64,000 nucleotides of DNA from Agrocybe praecox (GCA_964017145.1 OZ024852.1:1737945-1801944); one strand, 5' to 3'; counted from the first letter of the stretch, positions 1 through 11,745 are shown. The notes: generated from the letters alone by a model not told the origin. Program-made: numbers and translations.

Positions 1-1838
1 CGAGACATGTTTCGAGAATCTATTGGTAAAATAATCACGGTTGACTTTGCTCTGCCCTCAGTAAGTGCTCGGGCGCTTCTTCTGCTCCTCCACGGCCATA
101 CATTCTGACCGGATCATCCGAATAGGGCGAATATGCACGGTTCTACGACACTGTATTACATCACTTGGGCGGACTTCTTTCTGCCTATGCACTTTCTGGC
201 GAGCCTGTACTATTAACACGGGCAGACGACCTTGCCAAACTTCTCCTACCGGCCTTCAACACCTCGTCAGGTTTTCCGGCCGTGGGCATCAATCCCTCGT
301 CGTACGTTCTTCACAATATATTGTCAATCGGCCCATACTTATTTTTCGTGCCCAGGGGAACTACCTCTGCAATGGGACACACAAGCGTTTCATGGACGAA
401 TATTCTTAGTAATCAAATGGAATTGTACGTCGTCATAAGTTCTGACATATTACACATCTAATTTTTTGCTCCTTTTATCTAGCAAATACCTGACCCACAT
501 TACTGGACGCTCGGAATATTACAACAAGGTCCGTGAATTATTAGGACACTAACACCGATATTAAACCCCAATCACTAAAACTATTAATGTTTCCTTGTGT
601 CTGCAGACCGAAAATGTCATGAGAAAGATGTTTAAAACGGATATTTCAGCTGGGATGCTTCCAACCATGTGGGATGTTGATTTGGGCACTCCTATCAATG
701 GTGAGAGGATCTGTCTATTTTAGTATACATCCCTATGGATTACTAATGACTTGTTTGTAGCCCATTTTTCTCCCGGGGAGAAATCATATAGTGCTTTGCA
801 TTATCTCTTGAAGCAGTGGGTGCTAACGGCACGATCTGACCGTCGAAGTCTTGATTTATGTACGTCCACGCAGTTTTCATCTCGTCAACAGCGCTCAATA
901 TAATTATTAATAGACCTGAAATCTATCAATTATATCATCAACAATCTGTTTTATATTACTGAAAAACGACAACTACTCTATGTCACGGACATCATAGATG
1001 GAGAACTGACACACCGACTGGAACACCTCTCTTGTTCGCTTCCTGGATTACTTGCATTGGGCGTACATACCCTTGGGATTTCCCTGCCGTTGCGAGAGAG
1101 GGAGCTGCACCTGTGGGCTGCGCAGGGCCTGGCATACACATGTTGGATGACATACCTTGACCAGTCTTCGGGATTGGGGCCGGAGGAAGTCCAGATGGAG
1201 GCTTGGCTAGACGAGGACGGCGAGCCTATGGGAAGATGGATGGCGCAATTTGAGGAGTGGGAGAAGTCAGGGAAGAAGGGAAATGGTCCTCCTGGAACTA
1301 AACAGTCTGAGGGAAAAGTGTCTGTCGTGACAGATAGGGAATATGTCGCGCTGAAACCATGGTATTTGTTGAGGCCTGAAGTGAGATCTTTATTTTACCA
1401 TTTTGATTGTGTTTTTAATGCTAATCTGGTCCCTTTCCTTTTTTTTTAGCTGGCTGAAAGCTTTTACATGCTGTGGAAATCCACCAAGAATCCCATTTGG
1501 AGGGAACGTGGCTGGTTCGTCGACCTTTTGTCGTATCCTTCACATATACATGTTCTCATCTATAATTGCAACACAGGACAATATTCGAAGCCATTGAACG
1601 AAACGCAAAGACCGAATACGGCTACGCTGGTATACTGCAAGTTGACCAGACACCTACGCCCATGAAAGATGAACAGCCTAGCTATTTCATCGCAGAAACG
1701 TTGAAGTATCTCTACCTGCTATGCCACAATGACGATTTGATACCCCTGAATGGATGGGTGTTTAACGCGAAAGGACACCCTTTGCCAGTGTTTGAGTGGA
1801 GTAAATGGGAGAAGGAGAGACTTGGCATCGTGCTATGA
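1..1838 (+). CDS. GH47 class I alpha-1,2-mannosidase-like protein, 5' end cut off by the window
   Basis: Enzymes of this family trim alpha-1,2-linked mannose from N-glycans in the ER and Golgi, or act in ER-associated degradation. The pieces, joined over short introns, give typical GH47 blocks in order: HHLGGLLSAYALSGEP (about 150-200), ITGRSEYYNK, a block HRLEHLSCSLPGLLALG (about 1010-1060), WYLLRPELAESFYMLW (about 1360-1490) and PSYFIAETLKYLYLL near the end. The stop is at 1836-1838. The start and signal anchor lie upstream of the window. The last block reads VFNAKGHPL, where classical members have VFNTEAHPL. The Thr there normally holds the catalytic calcium, so activity or subtype is uncertain. 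It could be an EDEM-like or divergent lectin-type member. The fold assignment is firm; the activity is inferred. Confidence 0.85.
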
Positions 1839-2105
1839 GAACGCTGGACTCGATCTCTCCGTCCCTTTCTCCCTCTTTACTGCTTGCTAATGATAAGTAC
1901 TACTTACACTCGACTATTTCTCTGGATCAACTCGGTCCGTCTTACTATTGCATAGGTACAACCCATTTACGTTTCTTTATATCCTAATACCCATAGTCGC
2001 GTAGCTCTCGTGCTCTTTTTATCATTTGTACAATAGATACTGTATCGCTGGCATAGCCTTCTTTTGTATGTTTGCATGTAAGAAATACATAGAACATCTG
2101 CTTTT

Positions 2106-3638
2106 TCACTCTGTGACTTTCTCGATTCCAGGGGGGAACTTGTACCCTCCTTGATGACGTACCTTGGGAGGAAAATCGTTGGGGTAAGCAAAAACGCGCT
2201 GTGAGGGTCAGAGAGAAAAAACGTTTACCTCGTCGAAAATGGTCATCTCCAGGATGCTCTTGTCGTGACCCCACAGCGCACTTTCCTTCTTGTTGTCTCT
2301 AACACACCTAGCAACTTCATCGGCTTCAAAGTGCCACCCGCCGCCGACGTATTCGAACACTCTCCTCTCCTCTCTCTCGACCTTACCGTTCTTCCCAAAG
2401 TATTGTACGTTGAACTCTTTCGGGCAATAGATGGGGGAAGAAATGTGGATGTTGCCTCGTTCGAAACGGATGATCACACCGGTATCTGCCGCGTTGAGCG
2501 TGATGCTGCAGCTGAGCGCTGCTTGGGCTTGCAGCTTGGATGCGGAGTACGTCAGGCTGAATACGGTGCTGCTGTCGACTGGTGTGAGAGGGGTGTTGAG
2601 CATGCTACCATATATCTTTGTGGGGAAGGTGTTGTTGTTTGCTGGATGCTCGTATAGAGCGAGGGTTGCCCAGAACAGAGGGTAAGGCCCACTGGTGTAT
2701 GTGTGCTCTTGTGTTAGAAGAGATTATCGGAAGTAAAGATAAAACTGACATATCAAGAAGAGCGCCTCCTCCCAGTGCAGGATCCAAGATCCTGTGGGTG
2801 AGAGGGATGTCTGCATAGATAAATAATCATATGCGTGTTTTATGGGAGTATATAGCGAAGGCTTAACGTACTGTGTATATCAAAGTTGCCGGATAGGTCT
2901 GCATGGAGGAGGACAGGCAATCCAAGGCTACCCTCCTCCGCGATTCGTTTGACTTCGAGTGTCAGAGGTTGGAACCTAGTCCAGACGGCTTCCATGAAAA
3001 AGACATTGTGCTTCTTCGCTGCCTCGATGAGAGAACGTAGCTCGGCGGTGTTGCAAGTCACTGGCTTCTCGCATAGGACGTTCTTCCCGGCTTGGATTGC
3101 GTCTAAGGCATTTGTGTAGTGATAGGTGTGAGGAGTACCTATTTTATATCAACATTTAAGTGGGCTCGTCTTTACAAGCAAAGACGAATATAAAAATCAC
3201 CGATGTAAATCGCGTCTACATCCTGGACGTTGTACAATCTCTTGAATATATCTCCAAGACCTATAGTCAAATGGCTGGCTTACCTTGTCCGCATAAACTT
3301 CCTCATATGTGCCGAATGCTTTGATAGATTTGTCACCTCCCGGCGCAAGTCTGTCGATAAATTCTTGCGCCTTTTCCACCGAGCGTGAACCAACGGAGGC
3401 GACTTTATGAACTACATCCTCAACGCCGCGACTAGAGTACCAAAAGATTTAATCAATCGGATGATATGTACTCATGTAAACTTCGTACGTACGTCTTTGG
3501 ATCGACCAGTAGGTCCTACACGACTATAAGTTAGGGGCACATAAGCGACTGAGATGAACCAACCTTGACAAAAGCTTCAGCGATCTTTCCGGTGGAAATA
3601 ATACCCCAGCGGAAAGTCATCGGTGTGATACTGGCCAT
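2106..3638 (-). CDS. Gfo/Idh/MocA-family oxidoreductase (dihydrodiol/D-xylose dehydrogenase-like)
   Basis: A NAD(P)-dependent dehydrogenase of the group that includes mammalian trans-1,2-dihydrobenzenediol dehydrogenase and fungal NADP D-xylose dehydrogenases; the substrate cannot be read from sequence. The N-terminus (start 3638) is MASITPMTFRWGIISTGKIA, with the dinucleotide-binding GxxxTGKIA turn. Then comes VDAIYIGTPHTYHY, the family motif CEKPVT with its catalytic Lys, and FMEAVWTRFQP. A C-terminal substrate domain follows (RILDPALGGGALLDMG, then beta strands), ending GGYKFPPGIEKVTE. There are at least six short introns, and the length of roughly 380-390 residues fits the family. It is convergent with the GH47 gene and diverges from the OHCU decarboxylase gene, with 175 bp between their starts. 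Confidence 0.87.
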
Positions 3639-3813
3639 TGATACAGAGTGAGAGAAACAGATAAAGATGTAGAAGCCATCCTGGAAAGACTCTTGAAACT
3701 GGTTATTTTCGTTGAGATAAACCGGTCCGGTCCGCGGGGCCGGGCAGGCGATAGTAATTCATGATCATGATGGCGGCCAAAAGTTAAACCCGATTTTGAC
3801 TATTTACTACACA

Positions 3814-4422
3814 ATGAGCGCTCTCCCAAAGATAGAACAGATTCAAAACGCACCATCTAGTCCGCAATCACCTCTTTCAAATGCTTTGGACATACTCTTT
3901 GAGCATTCTCCAATACTTGTCAATACCCTTGAACCCCAACTGCACGCCATCTTGCAGACGACATCCCCTATCTCCTCGTACAGCCAACTCATCGACCTCG
4001 CACTAGAAAGCATTGGGAAATGGGAGGTTGAAGCACAGTCTCAATTCATCTCAGGGCATCCTCGTATTGGTGAAAGCAAGAACCTATCCGTGCTCAGTGC
4101 AAGTGAACAAGGCGCACAGGGTGTAAAGCCTACGCCTCCTGAAGTTCTCACGCGTTTAGCACACCTCAACGCATGCTACGAGAAGGTTTATCCTGGCCTG
4201 CGATACATCACATTTGTGAACGGGCGAAGTCGAGCAGAAATCGCAGAAGAGATGGAGCAAGTCCTAAATTTGCCTCATTCGTTATCATCCGAAGAACCAT
4301 CAATTGAAACACTTTCGCCAGTTGATAGAGAAGGCAAGGAATGGAGGTCAGAACTTTCGCGGGCCATTCAGGATATTGGAAAGATAGCAAAGAGTAGGTT
4401 GGGTGCATTGGGAGCAAATTGA
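3814..4422 (+). CDS. 2-oxo-4-hydroxy-4-carboxy-5-ureidoimidazoline (OHCU) decarboxylase
   Basis: This enzyme makes S-allantoin, the last step of urate oxidation, usually in peroxisomes or cytosol. It is an uninterrupted frame of 202 codons from the ATG at 3814. The frame is open further upstream only through a TTG, which I do not accept as a start. The family motif SGHPRIGESKNLS, with the catalytic His, lies near residue 85. It is followed by SASEQ, LARLNACYEKVYPG-type helix (here LAHLNACYEKVYPGLRYI) and FVNGRSRAEI. The family is alpha-helical and about 170-200 residues long. The C-terminus (GALGAN) is not a canonical peroxisome signal. No other purine-degradation gene is in the window. Being intronless is unusual next to its neighbours but common for small genes. 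Confidence 0.9.
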   Translation: MSALPKIEQIQNAPSSPQSPLSNALDILFEHSPILVNTLEPQLHAILQTTSPISSYSQLIDLALESIGKWEVEAQSQFISGHPRIGESKNLSVLSASEQGAQGVKPTPPEVLTRLAHLNACYEKVYPGLRYITFVNGRSRAEIAEEMEQVLNLPHSLSSEEPSIETLSPVDREGKEWRSELSRAIQDIGKIAKSRLGALGAN

Positions 4423-4562
4423 CACAGCATAGACTACAAGGAAGAAAGCAAAGTACTCAAAGACGTACATAATTTTGTTAGTCCATAATAGTACAAAGAC
4501 CAGCTTGATCTGTACACAGCAGACGATCTGCGCGAAAACCATCACAGAGAAAGGGTCACCGG

Positions 4563-5415
4563 TCAGGAATGAGTAGCTTGTGGTTGGCGGCGACTAAATG
4601 TTCCGCCGGTGCGTTCACGTTCTTCTTTGCGCTATACAGACCAGTTCAATTAGGACCGCAGACACCAAATTTTCCCAGTAAAATTGTTTACCTTGAGTGC
4701 CGCCTCTCTCCTCGCCGCAAATTCGGGGTTTGACTGGTACATTTGTTGAAGCATATCCGTGACCATAGTTGCCTCCCGCTTCATCTTCTCCAAAGCTTCT
4801 TCTCTCGCACGTTTCTCCCGTTGAATCTGGGCATTTAGTTTAACCATGCGCTTTTCGCTCTCTTCTCGCTGAATTCGCGCCCATTCTTTCCTTTCGTTTA
4901 TCCTTCGCTTAGCCTCTTCCGATATTAATGCAGGGTCCGTCCTAGCGTTCCTTCGAAGGTCGTACGCCTGCGGAGAGGGTTGTGTTAGATTCATATCGAT
5001 GTTACGTTGACGAACAAGTTCAACATGGTGTAGGAAGGAGGTTTGAAGGGAATGAAGTTATACCTTGCGCTTGACGGGGTCTCCCAGAGTTTCAAAAGCC
5101 TCGTGGACCTGTTAACAAAGTATCCGATGGCGTCGTTGAGAATCTTTGCAAGAATTAAGCAAGAGAGGCACGCGAGATATCAACCTTATGGAAATCATTT
5201 TCTGCCTTTTCCTTCTCTTCTTTGCTAGCTCCAGGATCGAGTTTGTCAGGATGAGTCTCCAGCGCTCGCTTTCTGTAAGCTTTGCGGACTGTGCGGTGAA
5301 ATATTTGTGAGGGCGACCAACGTCTAACAGAAGAAATAGGCTTACTCTCGTCCGCCGAAGCATCCGTCGCAATTCCTAGAGCGTCATAGTGGGTCTTGAA
5401 AGCAGTGGATGGCAT
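4563..5415 (-). CDS. J-domain protein (Hsp40 co-chaperone) with coiled-coil tail
   Basis: A probable Hsp70 co-chaperone. The start at 5415 gives MPSTAFKTHYDALGI. The J domain spans about residues 8-75: IRKAYRKRALETHPDKLDP carries the HPD tripeptide, then FHKVHEAFETLGDPVKRKAY. Splicing is clear at DE/IRKAY, FHK/VHEAF and KRK/AYDLRR. After the J domain a highly charged helical stretch runs to about residue 185 (ERKEWARIQREESEKRM, LNAQIQREKRAREEALEKM), and a last exon ends RRQPQATHS. There is no G/F-rich or zinc domain, so it is a class C type protein. I do not recognise the exact ortholog. It shares a 569-bp divergent promoter with the CDK7-type kinase. Confidence 0.82.
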
Positions 5416-5984
5416 ATTCAATTTAAATTCTGGTTATAATTGTTCCGTTGAATAGGAATAGCGTCGTGGAAATAGAAGCCGTAATGTTCAGAGTAATGGT
5501 TCCAAAAAAGAAGGTAGTAAAGAAAGGTTATTCAAGAAGGTATCTACACAGTGATAGTGCTGTCCTTAGCTGCGCATAAAGGCGCCAGAACAATAAGAGC
5601 GGCCAGAGCTATGAACAAGAGAAATGAGACGCAGATAGAGTGTCGCTCTCAAGTTCAACTTGAACTTCACCATAACACCGCGCCTCGTGGTCGCGTTATA
5701 CATCACGTGAGATGCAAATCACTTCTTTGTTTGGCGACGACCTTTGATCCTATCTGTGCCTGGAATAAAGTGCGTCAATCAATTTCCTAGATAGGAAGTC
5801 CCATTTGACAATTAGAAGCGCTTACTAGCTTTCCTGCCTGCATGATTCTCTGCTAATCGACGCGCAACCCATTGTATTGCTCAGACTACTTAAGGGGTCT
5901 TCCAGAATTCGTCCGACGATAAATTCATACATTTCCTGCTTAACTTTGTGATCATCACCAAGACTTCACCAAGTCCCAGTTGCG
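5416..5984. other. Divergent promoter region, J-protein / CDK7-type kinase
   Basis: There is no supportable gene here. The region holds a CACGTG palindrome at 5704-5709 and a long complementary-looking stretch around 5650-5670 (AGTTCAACTTGAACT). It serves both flanking starts. Confidence 0.6.
5704..5709. promoter_or_regulatory. CACGTG E-box
   Basis: Palindrome TCACGTGA, 281 bp upstream of the kinase ATG and 289 bp from the J-protein ATG. It is a candidate bHLH (Cbf1/USF-like) site; binding is inferred. Confidence 0.45.
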
Positions 5985-7542
5985 ATGGACGCAGTAGAAA
6001 AGGCAAATACGGAAAGACAACGACGATGGTACGTCTATTGGAAACCCCTGTGCTGAAGCTGTACTCATGCTTCTCTTAGGGTGAAGGATAAAAAGATTGG
6101 AGAGGGAACATTCGCCGTTGTATATCAAGGTAATAGATGTCATGATTGGGATCGTCGGTGCTAAGCATGTCGTTTACCATTCATTAGGCAGGGAGGCATC
6201 CACGGGGAGACAAGTCGCTATCAAAAAAATCAAAGTTGGTCTATTCAAGGATGGCTTAGATATGTCAGCTATCCGTGAAGTCAAGTATCTGAGAGAGTTA
6301 AAACACCAGAACGTTATCGAGGTGTGTGTGTTCTTGCATCATTGTGCTTGTGGATTTTATCTTGTTTGTTAACATGATCCACCATAGCTTCTGGACGTCT
6401 TTTCTTCAAAAACAAACCTGAATCTAGTACTGGAGTTCTTGGAATCTGACCTGGAAAAGATCATTAAAGATCGTTCTCTTGTTTTTCTCCCCGCAGATAT
6501 AAAGAGTTGGATGGCCATGACTTTCCGTGGCCTAGAGTACTGTCACAGGAATTACATCTTACATCGAGTAAGTATCGCACTTTCACTTCATATCGGATAA
6601 ATATCCAACTTATACTTGTAATCCTTAAGGATCTCAAACCCAACAATTTGCTCATCGCCTCAAACGGTGACCTCAAAATCGCAGATTTTGGTCTCGCCCG
6701 AGACTTTGCAGACCCGGGACACAAAATGACTTGCCAGGTCATCACCAGGTGTGGGCTTCTTTCTATTCAAAATTCAATTCATTACTGGACGCTAAACCCG
6801 ATATGCATATGTCGCTTGTCAGATGGTACCGGCCACCAGAACTCCTCTTCGGCAGCCGCTATTACAGTTCTGCTGTTGACATCTGGTCGGTGGGATGTAT
6901 ATTCGCCGAACTCATGCTTCGTATTCCGTATCTTCCTGGTGAAAGCGACATGGACCAACTCAAAACCATTTTCAGAGCTCTTGGAACGCCGACAGAAGAG
7001 GAATGGCCAGTGAGTGAATTTCAATTTGTCGGGTTCCTCGCTGGTTACCGTTGTCTAAAATAATCCGTGGCTAGGGACATACCAAACTACCTGATTATGT
7101 TCCAGTCGGTCAATTCCCAAAGACACCCCTGCGCGATCTGTTTACAGCTGCGACTGCGGATGCCCTGAACTTACTGAGTAAATGCCTAATTTACGAACCC
7201 CGGAAACGCATTGGTACAAGAGAGGTAAGTCAATATGGGTTACTTAAAGCTACTTTATCCTCAACTACTTCATCTGTGCACTTTAAGGCTATAAATCACC
7301 CGTACTTCTCGGCACTGCCTTTCCCCACATTCCCGGCCAAATTGCCTAAATGGAGTACACAACTTTCTGCTCGTCCATTAGACGAGGTGGACGGAAATGT
7401 CGAACTCAACTCGACAGGACCTGGGGCCAAAGCTCGTAATGTTACCCTAAAGCGTAAACTCACCTCACCCGACGACAGTGAGGGTAAAGGTCGCTCCATC
7501 GCGCGGCGATTAGATTTCTCAAGACACACACCGGGGTCTTAG
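5985..7542 (+). CDS. Cyclin-dependent kinase, CDK7/Kin28/Mcs6 type (TFIIH kinase)
   Basis: The likely catalytic subunit of the TFIIH kinase module, phosphorylating the RNA polymerase II C-terminal domain and possibly other CDKs. From [15 protein letters not shown] the kinase domain shows: glycine loop [14 protein letters not shown] (about residues 18-31), VAIKKIKVG with the ATP lysine, the PSTAIRE-region variant [16 protein letters not shown], the catalytic loop [18 protein letters not shown], and the T-loop [21 protein letters not shown]. The T-loop and IRE region match CDK7 better than CDC28. The kinase ends near [12 protein letters not shown] basic C-terminal tail with a Ser/Thr-rich end (stop 7540-7542) follows. 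About seven introns interrupt it. A cyclin H or MAT1 partner is not in the window. Confidence 0.9.
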
Positions 7543-7909
7543 ATTCGTAAACAATTGTCTAAAGAGTTGACAATGTTTACAAAAAAATGATTATAAATTG
7601 CCAATATAACGATTTCAGATCAACAATAACAGTACCGTAAATTGCGACAACAGTTTAAAAAGGCAAGGGAAAAGCTACAAATACAGATAATGATGCAAAG
7701 CAATGAATATTGGAACAAGAACGAGGAATCTGTATTGTAAGGGGCTTAAAAGGGACGATGTCATAAAATAAGGGGGTTGGATTGCATTACTATACAGATG
7801 AATATTCAAAAGGAGACGTGAGTGGGCAGCGGGTAGTTTATCCTTAGAATAATGTCGATCCACGGAAGAAAAAAAGGGAGCTCGTGGGCGACCAAGGGTA
7901 TCATGAAGC
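7543..7909. other. Intergenic, convergent 3' ends
   Basis: This is AT-rich sequence between the kinase stop and the nucleoporin stop. I see no gene in it; it is expected to hold the two 3' UTRs. Confidence 0.6.
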
Positions 7910-8048
7910 CTATCTTGGGTTCTCACAAGTCGTGCACTTGTTCGCCGATTGAGGATTGACCAATGCGCATAGACTACATGTCCAGCTGTCCTTGCTAACA
8001 GTGGGAGCCTTTATACCGGCCGCACCCCAATTGAAACCAACTACAGGA

Positions 8049-8081
<33 letters not shown>

Positions 8082-10805
8082 GCTGGTGCTGGTGCCGGTG
8101 TAGGCGCCGTGCTAGCACTTGTAGTCGCACCGCTTCGAGGGGTTTCACAAGTTTGGCAATCAGAAGCAGAAGCAGGATTTGACAGTGCGCAGAGCGAGCA
8201 AGTCCAAGAATCTTTGTTGACTGTGGGGGCCTTCAAACCAGCCGCGCCCCAATTGAAGCCGGTAGCGGGTGGTGCGGGTGGTGCCGCTGGAGGAGCAATG
8301 CTAGAACTACTACCACTTCGGGGACTCTCACATGTTTGGCACTCAGAAGCAGAAGCAGGATTTGCCAGAGCGCAGAGAGAGCAAGTCCAGCTGTCTTTAC
8401 TAACAGTCGGTACTTTCATTCCAGCAGCAGCAAAATCAAATCCTTTGACAGGAGCAGGAGAAGGTTTGGAAGCTTCGCCGAAAGCAAAGGACGATGCATT
8501 ACTGGTGACACTGCTTGGGAAAGGTACAACGGGTTTGACCGGTTTGGGAGGGCTGGGCTTGAAGACGTATGTCGGGTTGCTCTTGACTTGAGATGGATCG
8601 AATCCAAAAGAGAAAGCCGTTGGAGCGCCCCAATTGAAGGTGAACGAAGGGAGGGAGGTCTTCGACAGGATCCTGGCATCATTTTGCGCCTTCAAGTCGA
8701 CGAGGGCAGCAGAGGTTGAGTCGAAAGACAAGCTGAACGTCGGTAAGGAGGTCACATCTAACGCACGAACTTGGGCTTTGATAGAGTCTGCATTATTCAT
8801 CTCTTTCGGCTCTGTTTTGAGAGGTGCGGATTGAGATTTAGGACTGGTAGCCCTGTCGTCTACTTTAAAGTTGAAGTTCCCAGCAGATGGGACTGTAAAT
8901 TTAAAATCGGTTTGCGGAAGTGAAGGTGGCGTCGTCTGAGGAAGGGACACAAACGATGCAGGTGCGGGAGATGGTGGGGTTGAAGCGTCAGCCTGGAAAC
9001 TGAACCTCAGCTTGCTTGGTTCCTTTGGTATGGAGCTGGGCTTGAAACCAGAACCAGAGACAGAACCTCTAGACGAGGTAGGACTGCTTGCAGAACCGCT
9101 ACCGCTATTCGTATTCACTTTTGGAAGTTCGTTGCTCTTCTCCGCTTCTGGGTCTTGCATGGATACATCTTCGCTAATTTCTTCAACCGTGATATCCGAT
9201 GTTACTTGCGGGGTGGCAGTAACCAACACGACCGAAGATGGGAGCCCGATACCTGTAACCGAAGGTTTTGATTTTTTCATTGGCCTTCTGTTATCTTCAT
9301 CCTCTGTGGGCTCTTCTACAACATAAGGAAGCTTCTCTTCAGTTGGAGAGGAAGGCTTATCAAAATGAGTAGGTGGACGAGAACGTTTGCTTCCCTGGAT
9401 GACGAAAATAAAGATAAGTGATTGTAAGGAAAGAAATAGCAAGTGACAAAAAACTGACTTTGGGGACAGTAGCTTCAATGATGGCTTGTGGAGAGTAATC
9501 GCTGAGCTTCTTTTCCTCGTCCTTCTTCGACTTTTCTTCAGGTTTGTTTTCTACAGCAAGTGGACTGGATTTACCGGCCGCACGGGTGCGTTTAGACCGT
9601 CGAGGAGGACCAATCTTAGCAACAGGGCTAGCAGTCTGATAGGGATTGCTAAGGTCTGGTTTGCTAGGTGGCTTCGTCTCTTTGATTAACTCTGCCATGA
9701 AGTTAGCCGTTTGCGTCTGCTTGGCGGCAGAGGTTTGTCCGGGGCTTGACTTCGTTTCTTCGCGGGAAGATGTGGACGATGCATCGGACCAGGCATTTCT
9801 CAGTGGAGAGGGTACTACAGGTGCAGTTGGCTTTGCAGGTGTTCGAAGCCGAGAAGAAGCCGAAGTGGCTTTCGCGGGTGTCGTAGTCGCATGCGAGGTC
9901 TGAGAAGAAGAAGTCGGAAACGGCACGACGTGAGATTGCTGCGTTGATCCTGAGATCGATGGTTGAAAATTCGTAAAGGTTTCTTCTCCAAATTTTCGTC
10001 TCTTAGCGTCACCAGTCGGAGTATCTTTAACAAGTGGGTTTGGTTTGGATGGCAGAGATGCACGGAACGCTGGACTGTTTATCCTGTTGCGCGTACGACC
10101 AGTCTTGGCACTACCAGCGCCTTGCAGCCTATAATTACCATTGGGATTCTTTGCCAGTGTTCGTTTCGGTGCCGGAGTTTTGGGTTGATCCACTGTTAAG
10201 GACGGTGAAGATGACGAGCGAACGAGTGCCGGAAAGGTAAATAGCGGTCGGGTTGGCGCAGCTAGGGGCGAAGAAAATAAAATGTTAGATAATATTAAGG
10301 CAGAGGATCAGATCTTCTTACCCATAATAGCATCACTAGACCGGCTAATTTTTGTAAGGTTTCTAGTATTTCCTCCACTTTGCGTAATTTCATGGATCTG
10401 GGCAGGAGGGAGCCTACTTTCAGTCTTGTTATTCGTAAAAGATTCACCGGCATCGCTCTCAGCAGTATCGGATCCCAGGGCGTTGGCATTGTCATTCTGT
10501 CAATGAATTAGAGCAATGTTTACCTAAAGTTATAGAACGAAGCAAAACACACTGGTTGATCTGTCCTGCCTCGCGTTGAGTCAATTATCACTTGAGGGAT
10601 CATAGGTTCTCTAGTGGTGGGCGCATCATCGTCATTGTCGTATTTCCAACCGAATAATCTGTAAACTGAACGGACGACCTAAAATGAACGGAAATTCAGG
10701 ACTGGGTAAGGACCAAGAATAAGATGAATCTGACCACTCTTGCGTAAGGATTCGTACGCGCCTTGCGCGATTGCGTGCGATTCGAGTTGCTGCGAATGGC
10801 GCTCA
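7910..10805 (-). CDS. Nucleoporin, Nup153/Nup1-like, with three RanBP2-type zinc fingers
   Basis: A likely nuclear-basket nucleoporin. The N-terminus (ATG 10805) is basic (MSAIRSNSNRTQSRKARTNP). A short amphipathic stretch VYRLFGWKYDNDDD follows, the kind used by Nup1/Nup60/Nup153 to bind the inner nuclear membrane. Then come several hundred Ser/Pro/Thr-rich disordered residues with basic clusters (RRSKRTRAAG) and scattered FSF, FKF, FNF and FGF dipeptide repeats. The last about 200 residues hold three near-identical zinc fingers, each DSWTCSLC...NPxSAxxCxTCE, at about 8325-8400, 8135-8215 and 7910-8000. Between them lie FNWGAAG boxes and Pro/Ala linkers. It ends TTCENPR. A large 211-codon frame on the opposite strand is only its antisense. 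The zinc fingers suggest Ran binding, as in Nup153. Confidence 0.82.
8045..8080 (-). repeat. Six-unit hexanucleotide repeat coding Pro-Ala
   Basis: Six tandem AGGARS-type hexamers (AGGAAC, four AGGAGC, AGGAGG on the + strand) encode an alternating Ala-Pro linker before the last zinc finger of the nucleoporin. It is likely variable in length between strains. Confidence 0.8.
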
Positions 10806-10961
10806 TAGGGGCTGGAGATTGTGGAAAGAGGCAAAGGGTGCTACAGCAACAATGAGGCGCCCTTGTATTATAATTTTGGCCGTGCCACTGTGTCACCCAT
10901 TGTTTGGCCTTTCGCACCAGGCCAACGCAAAGCCGCATTAGGGCAGGTCAAAGTCACACGT

Positions 10962-10967
10962 CACGTG
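10962..10967. promoter_or_regulatory. CACGTG E-box
   Basis: It lies in the 223-bp divergent promoter, 62 bp upstream of the complex I subunit ATG and 157 bp from the nucleoporin ATG. The context is ACACGTCACGTGT, a double CACGT arrangement. Confidence 0.5.
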
Positions 10968-11028
10968 TACTACTTCACCATCGCCGCATTTCGTGTTGCA
11001 TTGTGCTCAAGAAATCTAGTAGCCAGCT

Positions 11029-11745
11029 ATGTTGAACAAGGTTGTCAAGACAGAATATCCTTTAATCGATGCGGACCCCCATGCTTCTCGTGTAATCAGG
11101 TACTTCAGGCCATCCGACTATGCTATGTGGGCAGGTGCAACCGCTGCATTCCCTGCAGCTCTCTATGCATGGGGTGAGTGTACCACCATATCGAGTTTCT
11201 TTGGAGTTCTGAGCAAGAAATAGAAATGGCGGATCCTACCAAGGGAAAGATGAAGACTACCTTGAAACTTGGTGGATTCTTGGGCTTCAGTGCAGGTTTC
11301 CTCCTCGCCTACCAGAGATCAAGCTGTGCGCCACTGTTATTTATATTTTCCAGAATACAATGCTGACTTTGCACCTCAGTACGGTTCTGGGGTTGGTCGG
11401 AGAACAAACGTGAAGAGGAGATGGATTTGGCTGAACTTAGGCAACGCGCTCGTGAGGGAAAACCTCTGTATGGTGAATCACCACAGCCAGCATGGGTTCA
11501 AGAGGCAGCAAGCAGGAACTCTCAATGGTCACAACTGAACCTCGGTGAGTTTATGCTAGATTTTCGCGAATGCTTCATAAATAACTGACTATTACTCGCA
11601 GCAATTCTTCCCATGTAAGTTATCCACTTTGCGTCGCATGTAAATGTTTTGCTCATCAAAGATTTACAGGCTTAACCTCGTCAATCACCCGAATCATGGA
11701 ACAGACCCGGCAAAATATGGTGTTATAAAAGAAGAGAGCTCTTAA
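11029..11745 (+). CDS. NADH:ubiquinone oxidoreductase (complex I) 21 kDa subunit
   Basis: An accessory subunit of mitochondrial respiratory complex I, in the inner membrane. The N-terminal domain reads KTEYPLIDADPHASRVIRYF, then RPSDYAMWAGATAAFPAALYAWE and a hydrophobic helix LKLGGFLGFSAGFLLAYQRSS. After an intron the C-terminal domain reads LRFWGWSENKREEEMDLAEL, KPLYGESPQPAWVQ, and ends NHPNHGTDPAKYGVIKEESS. Both halves match the fungal two-domain 21 kDa family. There are four short introns, and the model gives about 160 residues, as usual for the family. There is no cleavable presequence, as expected. It shares a short E-box promoter with the nucleoporin gene. Confidence 0.88.

Noticed and set aside
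7956..8591. 211-codon plus-strand open frame
   Set aside because: It lies wholly antisense to the zinc-finger end of the nucleoporin; the frame is open only because of the repetitive Gly/Ala-biased composition.
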